Below, piece after piece: positions 10,563 through 21,586 of a DNA stretch of 64,000 nt. Origin of the DNA: Beta vulgaris subsp. vulgaris (lineage: Eukaryota > Streptophyta > Magnoliopsida > Caryophyllales > Amaranthaceae); NCBI RefSeq assembly GCF_026745355.1, contig NC_079207.1, positions 36,652,742 through 36,716,741 of the forward strand, given 5' to 3'. Both the position numbers and the translations under genes were made by a program. Under the pieces are notes generated by a model, which was not told where the DNA came from, made no database searches, and worked only from the letters and a program-made list of their open reading frames with translations. Every line of letters begins with the position of its first letter. The stretch's first letter is position 1.

Positions 10563-11679
10563 CACTAGTGGAAAAAACCTTATATGTCACTTAGTATTTG
10601 GTGCGGTTTTTATAAAACCGCATCCGAAAATCAACAAAAAAAAAATGAGAAGGAAATTTGGCAAACAAAATCTGATGCGGTCCTCAAAAAAACCGCATCA
10701 GATTTTAAATCTGATGCGGTTTTTGAAAAATTTGATGTTGTTGTTAGCACCACATCAGATTTTTTATTTTTAAACTCCAGCCTAATTCACCCAAGCCCAG
10801 TCTGTTTCCCTTATAATCCCAAACCCTAAACGCCTCCACTCTCTCATCAGCGCATACCCCCTAACCCTAAAACGCCTCTCCACTCACATCTCCACTCTCT
10901 AACCCTAACACCCCTCTCTCTCTCTCTCCCGTGCACTCAGCGCCTCTCCACTCTCTAACCCTAAAACGCCTCCCTCTCTCTCTCTCTCATCAGCGCCTAC
11001 CCCCCTCTCCTTTCCCCCTCTCATCATAAAAAATCGTCAATTGCTTTGAATCAAATGTTGAATGATTCTTTTTTAGATATCAAAATCGAAATCGACTGTC
11101 TCATCAAATGCATCAAAAATTCGTTAATTTGATCTCCGTCGCTCGTCTCCATCGCTCGTCCCTCGTCACCACTGTCGCTCGTCAACATCGTCGTTTTCAT
11201 CATCAACATCTCATCAAAAATTCGACATCAACAATTTCCAGATATAAGTTTATTTTTTTCGTTTTGTTATTTTCAGTTTTAGTTTTATTTTACTTCTATT
11301 TTCGGTTTTTTTAGTTTTATTATATAATTTCGTTTTTTTACATATTTTATTACTGGATTATGTTTTTTTTTTTGTTGATAGTTTATTTGGTAAATAAGTT
11401 GTATAATGTATTTGTTTATATTATTGTATAATGAATTTCTGGGTTTGATAATATTTTGGTTACTTGCTGGATTTTGTGTTAGAAATACGTAATGCATACA
11501 AAGCACTGTTTGCTTTGTATGAAGTATTTTTTTTAATAATTAAAGGTGACTTTTTGATGCGGTCATGTTAAGAACCGCATCAGTTTTTTTTTAGCCGCTG
11601 CGGGTCCATCTGATGCGGACCAAAACCGCATCTGTAAGTGCGATTTTGACCGCATCAGATGGACTTTTTTCCACTAGTG
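10563..11679. mobile_element. Non-autonomous CACTA (En/Spm-type) element, 1117 bp
   Basis: Perfect terminal inverted repeats CACTAGTGGAAAAAA at both ends. Next to both ends are about ten copies, in both orientations, of a subterminal motif around TCTGATGCGGT / ACCGCATCAGA (for example 10673-10730 and 11555-11662), as in CACTA elements where the transposase binds such repeats. The flanking trinucleotides (ATT left, AGT right) do not match, so the insertion is old or rearranged. No transposase is present. The middle (about 10815-11230) holds CT-rich sequence with several AACCCTAAA boxes that looks like the 5' end of a host gene. Confidence 0.85.
10815..11010 (+). other. Promoter/5' UTR-like insert within the CACTA element
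   Basis: Repeated telo-box-like AACCCTAAA (about 10822, 10863, 10958) alternate with CTCTCTCTC tracts and two near-copies of CAGCGCCT. This is the composition of plant gene leaders and unlike the rest of the element. Capture from a host gene is an inference; no coding exon was recognised after it. Confidence 0.4.
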
Positions 11680-11759
11680 AGTGGACAAACCCATTATTTT
11701 ATTTTTTTGGCAATTCAAAGTTATTATTGAAAACGAAAAAAATATTGGTGTTTACTTAC

Positions 11760-12276
11760 GACCTAATCACAGGCTAACACAAAAGAACAAACAACTCCTA
11801 ACAACAAGCTAAGGAGCAACAACACAACAAGCAAGGAAACAACCTATCACATAACTACTGCACTAAAACATTCCTTTCTGCCTCATTACAATTGCAAGCT
11901 ATTTGAAACAGAACTTGCTTGATCAAGATATGAAGAGCACAACAGGTATTAGAGAAAATTATAATATTTCTCTGACTCCAAATCACATGGAGGGCTTCAG
12001 AAAACATCATAACATCGAGTTTTTGCTGCACACTTTCTCATGAGTTTTGATGCACACCAATCTACATTTTATGTCAAAAGACCCTGCATATCTGCAAATA
12101 CTAATATATTGCAGCAAACCTATCCATACTTCAGCTGAGTATCTACATTCAAAGAAAAGATGCTGAACAGACTCATTGCAATTAGCACAAAGACTGCATT
12201 GAAGATTATAAACAATATTCCATCTACTAATTCTATCAGTTGTAGACAAATGATTTTGGACATCTATTCCTTCCAT
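11760..12276 (-). pseudogene. LINE fragment with zf-RVT motif
   Basis: The minus-strand frame 12007-12276 reads ISRWNIVYNLQCSLC, then a cysteine/histidine pattern C-x2-C ... VQHLFFECRYSAEVW. This is the zinc-binding reverse-transcriptase-associated segment of plant LINEs. The sequence downstream to about 11760 keeps a similar character but is broken. It is a different copy from those at 1-1290 and 47478-53700. Confidence 0.65.
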
Positions 12277-12945
12277 TCCCTTCCAATTTCAATTTCTCCA
12301 ATTCCATTAATGCCTACCCTTTCCGATTTCACCCACCCCGGCTCTCTACTAGGTCAACTAATCTAGGGTTCTAATATTGAGATTGGCGCACAGAAGCAGA
12401 GAAACTAGGGTTTGCATTCTTCGCCACGAATTGTGTCCTCAGAAACGACCGATTAATCTTCCTGAGCCTCCTGAGTTCTCCGGCAGATCTTCACGCTGCT
12501 TGGTCGTCTCCTACATACTGTATATCTTCGTCTTTGCTAATTTCTTTTTTCGTTACAAACTTGAATGTGACACCATAATTTAGTGATTGGCAGTTGTATA
12601 TCTATTCCTTGGGCTTCACTTTATATGTTTATTTGAGAACGTGAAGACCCAACCGTAGGATTAACTTGTGCTCTAGATATCTGATTAATTGAACTGTTGA
12701 TGATACTTTAATAGGTTTATAGTTATAAACATCATGAATCATTATCCTAGGCCCTTTTAGTTTCATTTTGGTAGTTTATTAGTTAGAACCTTTCATTGCC
12801 TTATTTTTGATCTTATTCATTTTTTCCAAACACTAGAAGCTAGTTTTGAAACGACCATCTCTCTGTGTATTCGACCCTACTTGCCCTACTATATTTTTGT
12901 TAGAAGTTTTGCAGGAATTATTTTTGACAGGTGTACGACAGCCTA
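12277..12945. other. Retrotransposon-like leader debris, no gene
   Basis: No exon recognised. The stretch 12860-12945 (GTGTATTCGACCCTACTTGC ... GTACGACAGCCTATCA) resembles leader sequence seen just before gag in some plant gypsy elements; this is from memory and weak. Confidence 0.3.
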
Positions 12946-14871
12946 TCAGGGACGAAGTCAGACTTGATTACGGAGCAGGGCCAAATCTAATAAAAATACC
13001 CATAAAACTTAAGTAAAAAAATAACCAAAATAAGAGAAAAGTCAGTTAACCTCATATCAAGTTTGCAAGTTCCTAATAAAAAGAGGATTGAAATGTTTTC
13101 AAATCCTTACAAAAAAATGTCAAGTACTAGAGTTAAATTCGCTCATCACAAATTTTAAGTAAAGTCATAATAGTGCTCGACACTCTTTCATGTCTCGAAA
13201 TCCATCAACAATAGCATCCACTAACAACTTTTTAGCTATTTCTCTTTCAATGTAGATGACCAAACAATTCTCAAGGAACTCATCATCCATCTTGTTTCGA
13301 AATCTAGTTTTAACAATTCTCAAGACTGAAAATGCACGCTCAGTAGTAGCTGTTGACATGGGTAAGGTCAAGATTAGTTTTATCAATCCATAAATAAGTG
13401 GGTAATTATCTGACTTCCTTGTCTCCACCAACCAATGACACAAATGAGAAATGTCAGATAACTTTTGCATACTAGAATGCTTAAGATCTCAACCTCAAAA
13501 TGAAGTAATTGAACTCTCAAGTCTTCCTTCTCACATTCCGTAAAATCTTTAGGACAGAACTTGTGGACAAGTTTGCAAGTATTGTCAGCTTGAAATCCTT
13601 TTCTCCATTCTCTCGGATCAAGAGCACAACTAGGAATGAGAAACTCCACATATTTCTCAATGAACCTGTTATTTAATTCTTGTAACTGAAAGTCGATTGT
13701 AGCATTAAAGATATCAACTCGATAGTGATGCTCAACTGAAACATTATCTCTATGATGCCTAGCACGACCGCGTCTCCCAAAATAACAAGCACTCAAATCA
13801 AGGATATCAATCAACTGACTTTCACAAAATGATTTTACCTTGATAATAAAATATCAAACATAAAAGTTCAATTAGAAGAGATAAGAAAGACAAATGACAT
13901 CATATATGAAATAATATAAATTAACGTATATATAGCACTTCATCACGGTTTGAATAATATTTCCTTTGCAAGAAGTGTTTCCCCCCCATTATATCTTAAT
14001 TTTTGAATAAGATCCTTTGTGGTAGAGACAAGGTGCATTGTATTTAATATGTTTTGAGTCTTGCGTTGCAGAGCTTGGCAAAGAGAATCAGTAATCTCCA
14101 TAATTTCTTTCATGAGGTGTAAGAAAATTAGAAATTCAAAAGAAGTCAAAGCCTCAAGAGATGAATAAGCTTCCCCTCGTTGAGAAGGGCTACTACCCTC
14201 ATCTACCATTCTACTAATAACAACACATGTTGGCTTGAACATCTTTATCAAGCTTTTAATGGATTTCAAATGAGAACTCCAACGTGTTTCTCCAGGTCGA
14301 TGTAAATTGCAAATCTGATTCAGACCAATAACAGTTTCAAGCTCATCATTGTCAAATAAAGAAGAAATTTTAGTGCAAAAGTAGCTCTGAGTTCATCACT
14401 ACGCTTACAGGATCCCAAAACAAATGTGACTGTAGAATTCAACATAGAGAAGAATTGATAAACAGGGATTACTTCTTTAGATGCAGCAACTAATGTTAAT
14501 TGTAAACGATGGGCGAAACAACGAATGTAGTAAGCATACAGGCATTGATTAGAAATTAGAGCTTGCAACCCATTCCACTCCCCTCTCATGTTACTTGCTC
14601 CGTCATAGTCTTGGCCTCGTATGTTTCGAATATTAAGACCATAGTGAGAGAGAACTGAACACATTTCATCTTTTAAAGTCATCGATGAAGTGTTAGGAAC
14701 ATGAATTAGGCTGAAAAATCGCTCCCTTACAAAGCCATCATTGTCAACATATCTCAAAACAATGGCCATTTGCTTCTTCCTTGACATGTCACTACATTCA
14801 TCAACAATGATGCAATATTTTGCATCGTTTAATTCTTTGCGAATTACCCACTTGACCCTATCTGCCATAAC
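12946..14871 (-). pseudogene. hAT transposase remnant, ZMYM1/TTF-type, N-terminus missing
   Basis: Minus-strand frames 14320-14868, 13943-14269, 13383-13814 and 13165-13470 form one broken protein in the right order. The first has the DUF4371 features (IVDECSDMSRKKQMAIVLRY, RERFFSLIHV, RGQDYDGASNMRGEWNGL, CFAHRLQLTLVA). The last has the hAT C-terminal dimerisation motif LPMSTATTERAFSVLRIVKT. At least three frameshifts or stops separate the pieces. The TTF zinc finger expected before the first block is absent; the copy stops abruptly at the terminus of another element at 14872. CAGGGACGAAGTCAGACTTG at about 12947 resembles the outer terminus of this hAT group and may be its real end. Confidence 0.85.
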
Positions 14872-14982
14872 TAGAGATGGTAGTGGGTAATGGACCCTAC
14901 TTGAATCCGTGGATCCAGATCCATTTTTGACGAATCTAGATCCTCAAATTCTGGACCCTATGGATCCGGGTAGGCACCCAGC
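14872..14982 (+). mobile_element. hAT-like terminal fragment with GGATCC repeats
   Basis: Starts TAGAGATGGTAGTGGG and carries GGATCC-type motifs in the same order as the ORC4-intron copy at 2760-2884 (reverse orientation). It sits exactly where the ZMYM1-type hAT coding region breaks off, so it either truncated it or is the true edge of a recombinant element. Confidence 0.55.
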
Positions 14983-15592
14983 TACACCTTCCCTTGTTTC
15001 TTCTCTCCTGTCGCTACTTCCTTCACTCTTTTTTTTTTATTTGTTTCTTCCTATTAAGTTTTTCTAATCTTTTAACAATTAATGTCCTTTGTTTGTTTTC
15101 CTTCTTTTTTCAATGGTTGTTTTAATTTCCTTCAATTGGCTACACCATGGTTCAAGTTAGTCTTTAAGAAGCATTGCTATATAATATTTGACGTTTTTTT
15201 CCGACTCTATCTCATTCAATGGGAAAGTAAGCCTCCTTATTCTCTATTATTCATGCTTTTGATGTTACTTTTGATTATATTTGCTTGGATTTTTGTTTGT
15301 GTTGTTATACTTGTTGAATTCTCATGACTACTATAATTTGATGGTCAGTTGTTGGGTGGAGAGCAGTAAGTGGAAGGCGTGGTTGGGTGCCTGGGTAGAT
15401 GAGCCGGCGGGATTGGCAGGAATTCAACAAGCTGAGGCGCTGGCGAGGGTGGCCGGGTGCGCTAGTGGTCCGGCGGGATCCGGTGATAGGTTGTAGTGGT
15501 TCTGATGGTATGCCGAAGGTGTAGGGCGCAACGACGGGGTGGTGAGGGTGGTGGGTTGTACGACAGCACTACGAATTCTCTCGCTTTATTCT
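14983..15592. other. Intergenic; one short GC-rich block, no gene recognised
   Basis: 15345-15560 is unusually G-rich (GGCGTGGTTGGGTGCCTGGG, CCGGCGGGATCCGGTG) against the AT-rich surroundings. No family resemblance seen. Confidence 0.5.
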
Positions 15593-15939
15593 TCATTTTA
15601 TATATATATATATAAATACCCAGCAATAGTGTATGACATACTCATGAGCTTCAAATCTCAAGGCTAGCTTCGTCACATCCTCAAAATAATTGTATGTTGT
15701 GACCTCTACTCTCTTAGCAGTCCCCCGGTTCAATCCCTTGATGTATATAGCTATTTTCAAGGCCTCCTCCTCGAAGCCACACACAAGGCATAACTTATCT
15801 AAGTGCATAATATACTCATGTACACTAGGGGTATCTTGGCTCAAAGTTATGAGTTTTAGGCATTGTTTTTGCTCAAAATCACTCGGTAAAAACTTCTTCT
15901 TCAACTTCATCCAATTAGTAAGCTTCTTCTTGCCCTTCC

Positions 15940-18474
15940 TGTAACACCCCGATAATTCTCTCTTTTTAGAAATACCTTTATAATATAAACTTAGAGAATT
16001 ACCCAAGTATTATCACCCGTGGTAATAACGTATTGACTTATTCAGAATTTTGCACAGAAAATATATAACTAAACTTTAACCTTTTATTATAAATACATAA
16101 ATAAACAAGTCTTATTCAAACAAACTCAATAAATTATGTTCCTACTAATGCAGAAAAATAAATTATACTAGTTATACATTCTCTCCATTCCAGATTCTCA
16201 ATGATGCACATCTGCGAACCTATAATGTCAATGTTATACTGAATCTGCTCACCAAAATGGATCATCACAGGATCAATAAGGCAAAGTCATGATCACAAAC
16301 ACAAACAAAGCACCTATCAGCAAAGCTGAACTACTACATACTAAAACATAAGCATTCCTAACATGATACTACATAAATAACATGCAGCGATAAATAATAA
16401 TATAATCATATAATAATCTGCAGACAACTTTCACTGAACTAAACTCTAAACATCTTTTTATTACTTTAACGGAATAATTACTTGGACCCGAGCTGTCTTA
16501 TCTACTAATGCCTTCACCTACGAGACGAAATACGAAAGCCACCCCGTATTCCAAAATGACCTACGATATAGATGAACCTTTTTACTAAAATAGGAATGGT
16601 GATCAATCCACCCCCAGTAAAGCCATGGCACGCTCACCATGAACCCCAACTCTTAATGTCCAACTCTAGACGTGCACCAGTCTAACGTCTATAACTATCC
16701 TTGTTACACTTTACGTTATTTACATGTTATCACTTGTTATGACACACATACAAGCAATCACAGACATATAAATCAATCATTTACAACTGAACTTCTTTTA
16801 TCTTAGGATTAAATAAGTGATCACAACTTACAATCAAAAACTACTTTCTTTTAATCTCAAACTTCCTCTTTTGTTGAACCTAGCCAACAATAATCTTACC
16901 TTTAAAAAAGCATAACTTATCAACTTACCAAATAAGGCACACAGTCCTCATAAGATAGTGAAAATAATACTTGTAACGGAATACATGAATAACATGATTC
17001 AATCTCTATAACATATATTAATTCCTCATGCGAATTAATAAATAAACATGATTGCATCAAATATTCCATACAAACATACAATCTAGTACTCATAATAAAT
17101 CTCAAATCACATGCTTGCTCATAGGCATAAAACATGTAAAACTCAATCATACTAGAAATCACGTATGAACTTAATAAGTTCCTATACATGATACTAAAAT
17201 TCTTTCTCCTTAAATCATGATACTTATCACATAGCACACAGAGATGTATGTACCTTGTGTAAACTAGTCGGCAGACCACTTTTAATTCATTAAAAGTCTC
17301 CTACAGAGTATTCTCCGCCTAGAAATCAATATAAACTAAAATCAATACTCTTAAATAAAAATACAGAAACTCTAAAATATTAAAATCTCCTTTAAATATA
17401 TTTAAAAGTTGATTTTACTATCAAAACTTCAATAAATTTTAATTCCTAGCATAGTATTACTACCATACTAGTAATTAAAATCCTTAAAACTCCATAAATA
17501 AAATCCTTTCTGAAATTCCAGCAACTTCTAAAATCATAAACCCTCTTTAAACATGTATAAACATGATTAAAACCATAATCTAAACCAATCTCATAGTATA
17601 TAACATGCTACTATGGTTTTCTAGTGATTAAAACCCTAAAAATCCATGCTTTAATGATTAAAACTTCAATCTACCAATAATAAACAAATCTGAATTTTTA
17701 TTCTTATAATATATGATATATGTGAATCAAGATTATTTATTATAACAGTAAATTAAAACCAATAATCATGATTAACATTAAAAGAAAGCAAAAAAAAATA
17801 ATCTTTAATGGAATCTTGAGGAAGAAGAAAAGATTTTAACCAACAAGAAGAAGAACAAAGAAGGCGCCAAGAGTAAGGAACCACACAGCAGCAGCGGCGC
17901 ACCGAACTTGGTGATTTTGAAGGCTTTGTGACGTTTCTTGTTGAAGAAGAACTGTTACTTGAAGAAGAAGAAAAGATTTGAGAGGAGAAAAATCGAATAC
18001 GGTGAGGAGCGAGAGAAGAATGGGTTGGCCGAAAACTTTGAGAGAGAGGGGAGAGAAAATATTCTTTGTGTGGGTAAAAATAACTGGGTATTAGGATATT
18101 TATAAAGAGACTTCCTTTTGGATTTAGGAAAAAAGAGATTGGGCTCAACTAAAATTGATGATGAAATAGGAGAAACAAATTAGAACTTTTATCATCAACA
18201 TGGCTCCCTTTTCCTTATCCATTTAGGATTTTGGGTTCCTCAAGTAAATTAGACTTCTTTTTTAATATAAATTAGTAATTAAAACTTTTATCAAAGCATG
18301 CTTAATTAAAATATTTTTAACTTTCTTAAATCCTTAAAATAATTTCATTTGACTTTTAAAATAATCAACCTTTTTAAATAGGCAAATCATTTTAAAACTA
18401 AATTATATAAATATATAAATGTATAAATACTAAATATATATTTATAAAATCCTTTAAAATTATGGGGGATTACA
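15940..18474 (-). mobile_element. Solo LTR, 2535 bp, with 5-bp target duplication CTTCC
   Basis: Begins TGTAACACCCCGATAATT and ends AATTATGGGGGATTACA. These are mutually inverted ends with TG...CA borders. It is flanked by CTTCC at 15935-15939 and 18475-18479. There is no internal region, primer-binding site or second LTR, so it is one LTR left after recombination between two. On the minus strand TTTATAAATA at about 18095-18105 looks like the LTR TATA box, followed by a leader-like region, which sets the orientation. Length and the TGTAACACCCC start fit long LTRs of gypsy chromoviruses (Tekay/Del type); that assignment is inference. The minus-strand open frame at 17753-18148 (Ser-rich) is probably not a protein. 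Confidence 0.8.
18093..18107 (-). promoter_or_regulatory. Putative TATA box of the solo LTR
   Basis: CTTTATAAATATCC on the minus strand, about 370 bp inside the LTR, upstream of a pyrimidine-rich leader. Confidence 0.5.
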
Positions 18475-18490
18475 CTTCCTAGCACACTTA

Positions 18491-18904
18491 GGGCCTGTTT
18501 GGCACTAGCGTTTGAGGTAGCGGTTAGCGGTTGGACAAGATTGAAACGCTACTTAAGAAAATTATGAGTGTTTGGTAAGGTAGTGGTTGTAGTAGCGGGT
18601 AGCAATTGGAGTAGATTATGAGTAGCGGTTGTGGAACGTTACTACAAGTAACGTTTGAGATTTAGAGGTACCGGTCTAGCAAATAAACCCTATATATATA
18701 TTAGCACAAGGTAGAATTATTAACTAATTTTTTATATCTTTTACAATTCCAACAGCTACTTCTGCCAAACACTTCTAATTAAACAACTAATTTAATCGCT
18801 GACCGCTGACAGCTACTAGTAGACAGCTAGCCACTACCCCCAACAGCTACCGCTACTACAACCGCTAACAGCTACTAGAACCGCTAGTTTTGCCAAACAT
18901 GCCC
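18491..18904. mobile_element. Tourist-like (PIF/Harbinger) MITE, 414 bp
   Basis: Starts GGGCCTGTTTGGCA; its right end read backwards is GGGCATGTTTGGCA. It is flanked by TTA on both sides (18488-18490 and 18905-18907), the target preferred by PIF/Harbinger. Inside are repeated AGCGGTTAGCGGTTG / CAACCGCTAACAGCTAC motifs of opposite orientation, so the single strand can fold on itself. Inserted in the gypsy gag. Confidence 0.75.
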
Positions 18905-19555
18905 TTAGCCTTCAAACTCTCCATCCATATCGCAGCACACTTTGTGAGTCGTATTGAAGCAATCTTGAACCGCTTCTAATCATTAAGTCTCTTATAGTTA
19001 CATACATTCTCCAATCGCGGAATTCACTCCAATAAGTCCTTAGGGCTAGATTCTAGATTCACCAGTATAATCATCTAGCTTCAAGCCGCAGTCATCATTG
19101 TAAGTAGGTTTGCTAGCCCTACCTCCATGCTCTTCTTCCTCATCATCTGAATGCACCCCGATGTAATCATCACTCTAGGGATTAAGTTTCTTGGTTAAAA
19201 ACCGAAGCTATGTCATCCATCCTATATTTAGTCTCCAATATCCCTATATGTTGTTAGTAGTTTCATTATGTTGCAATGGAGAATCAAAGTGCAACTTAGT
19301 GAGTTATTGCATGGCTTTTGTCAACTTCTATATCTTTGCCTCCATGATCACCACTTCTTGAAGTCAATAAGAGCCTCCGCCAGTGGCCCATATGGCCATA
19401 TGTGGATGTGAGTAGTGCTTATTAACTTATTTGCCCAACAGTTCAGTTATTCAGTATACAATAATCAGTAATTAGTGTCTCACTGATCCCATTCTTAAAA
19501 TTAATTTTTTTAAATAAAAATTATTATTAAAAATAAATTAATATTAAAAACTTAT

Positions 19556-19732
19556 CGGTTTTTTTCGGTAAACCGTTTATCCAACATTTGTAACCGTAAC
19601 TGAACCGTTTAACCGCTAATTTTTTACCGAACCGTTACGAACAAATTTTACTTGTTCGGTTACCTCCCATTTAGTCCGATTTTTTGGTTTTTCGGGACGG
19701 TTTTTCGGTTTCGGTTTTTACGAACAGCCCTA
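19556..19732 (-). mobile_element. hAT-like MITE fragment with ACCGAACCG repeats
   Basis: The right edge read on the minus strand is TAGGGCTGTTCG followed by repeated AACCGAAACCGAAAAACC, a common plant hAT terminus. The left part keeps GGTTTTTTTCGGTAAACCG but a clean left terminus is not visible. Confidence 0.5.
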
Positions 19733-19835
19733 TCCGCCACACCCTACTCACATAAAGATTGAATATTTGAAAAGAAAGATTGAATCTTGATGAGTTCTCT
19801 CTCTCCTCACCCTCCTGGAAAATCTGATACCATTT

Positions 19836-20570
19836 GATATGATTACTTATCCAATAAAGCTTAATAATCAAGTTTGCACGCCAATCTTGAACTTTTTGAA
19901 TTCAAGATCCAATCTCACTCAAACAAGAAAAAAGAAGAAGATATGTTTGAGCTTAAAGATCACTCCTCAACTTCAAACAAGAATCTAAACTCTCTAAAAC
20001 TACTCATGGATACAAGATACTTAACACCAAACACTAAACAATCCTGAATAGCATTCAACAATCGAATAAAGTTTAAGCAGCAAACATAGACAATAATCCA
20101 TTATTTTTGTGAATAACAAACTCTAGCTAACTTCTCTTTAAACATGAAAAAGCTTTATATATGACATTACAAGAATTCTAATGAAACTAGAATTAAAAAT
20201 AGACAAGATAACAAGAAGAAATAAAGGAAAGCATGCCAACTACACTTAGGAACAACACTCCTATACTTTGGCGGCAAGCCTACTGACACTAACGCCTACC
20301 TTTCTCCTTGCTAATCAAGAGTCCTAATGGTGCTTAAAGTATGAAAAGCCTCTTTGAGTAAAAGCGCACAAGCAAAAGAGTACTAAAACAAATAAAACAC
20401 TACTAGTACATAAGATTCCTAATAGGACCTTTTCACTCGTCTTCATCCATAAGCCAAGCACAAAGCCATCAAAGCTCGATTCCTTACCATGAACTGGACC
20501 CATATGTTTCATAACCAATGAAATGGACTCTTCAATGACAAGTGTCTTTTGTATCCGCATCAGTTTCACA
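19836..20570 (-). mobile_element. Single LTR of a retrotransposon
   Basis: On the minus strand the sequence runs from a region near 20570 through TATATAAAGC (about 20153-20162, likely TATA box) to ATATCA at 19836. AATGGTATCAGATTTTCC follows, a tRNA-Met-type primer-binding site at 19822-19833. Only about 90 bp of internal sequence remains before other debris. The distal border is approximate and the superfamily is undetermined. Confidence 0.55.
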
Positions 20571-21586
20571 ATTCATGCACCATTTCTACATAGTACACAA
20601 ACCACGGGTAAGGAGAGAGAGAGTTGTGATTGCAATTCAAACCCATGTAATTACATTTTAAAGGAGGGAATGTATTGTTAAACATCCAAAAGAAGAAATT
20701 GTACTATCTGTTTTGAAACATCCAAAAGAGGAAAATTATGCATGTATTATAAGGCGCATGTTGTATGTCAACCAAACAATTGATAACTGAGAGTCCCCAT
20801 TACCACAAAATAAACGGGATCCAAGAAGATTTTTGACTAAGAAATGTACTGCTAAAAGGTAAAACAACCAAGAGATGATGAAGCATGCAAGTAGCGAGAA
20901 ATGAGTCGTCCATGTACAAAATACTCATAACAGGAATAAACATGAAAACTGTATACAGCAACAAAAAATTGGATATCCTGGCCTCCATATATAATGACTT
21001 CAAATCATACATACAGTACAAAGGAGCAGGAGATGCATATCTATTCAATAATGCTATACTGCGACACAAATTATTTTTTGTACAAATGGAATGGCTACGG
21101 GTCCCTAAGCGCCTCCAGTTTCAATTTACATTACAGAATCCGGTTTCCACTTTCACGTGATAAATTTCCCAAAATAGGGCAATATATCCTGCAATGAAAA
21201 TGAAGGAAATTTCCCTTCCTAGTCATTTCTGCCCCCATCCTCACAAACCCCTCCATCCAAATCCTAATTTACAGCCAAAAAACAGCAGTATGTGGTGGTA
21301 GCCACCAAACACTTGGAAGCTACAAAAGACATCTCCAAGATTTTTGTACAGCTAATTGTTGTCTCTAGTCACTTTCTTCTGAGAAATTTTTTCCACCTTG
21401 AATTATAAACCATGACATTCCAAGGTATTCTTTCACCAGTATGCTGGGTGTTCTAAATCAGCCTGGTGAACGATCAGACTCAAGCCAGATCACACAATTG
21501 CGCAATCTGAGGCCTCATCTGGCTTTCTGCGCACCTTTTCAAAGATCTGCTCAGCCACCCGCCATTGCAGTATGTACAAGTCAGCA
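20571..21586 (-). other. 3' flank and probable 3' UTR of the DExH helicase gene
   Basis: No exon or transposon end recognised. The part closest to 21586 is probably transcribed as 3' UTR. The poly(A) site cannot be fixed from sequence. Confidence 0.5.

Larger units (their letters stand above)
15593..19430 (-). pseudogene. Ty3/gypsy-type gag remnant split by two nested insertions
   Basis: The minus-strand C-terminal block (about 15600-15934) reads NWMKLKKKFLPSDFEQKQ, SVHEYIMHLDKLCLVCGFEE and FEDVTKLALRFEAHE, the retrotransposon gag core typical of chromovirus-like gypsy elements. The N-terminal half resumes at 18905-19430 (acidic EEEEHGGRASKPTY). The two halves are separated by a solo LTR (15940-18474) and a MITE (18491-18904). 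No pol follows on the 3' side. The gag was therefore already in place before both insertions. Confidence 0.75.

Noticed and set aside
17753..18148. Serine-rich 131-codon frame in the solo LTR
   Set aside because: Lies just downstream of the LTR TATA box within leader sequence; no domain and no known LTR-encoded product of this kind.
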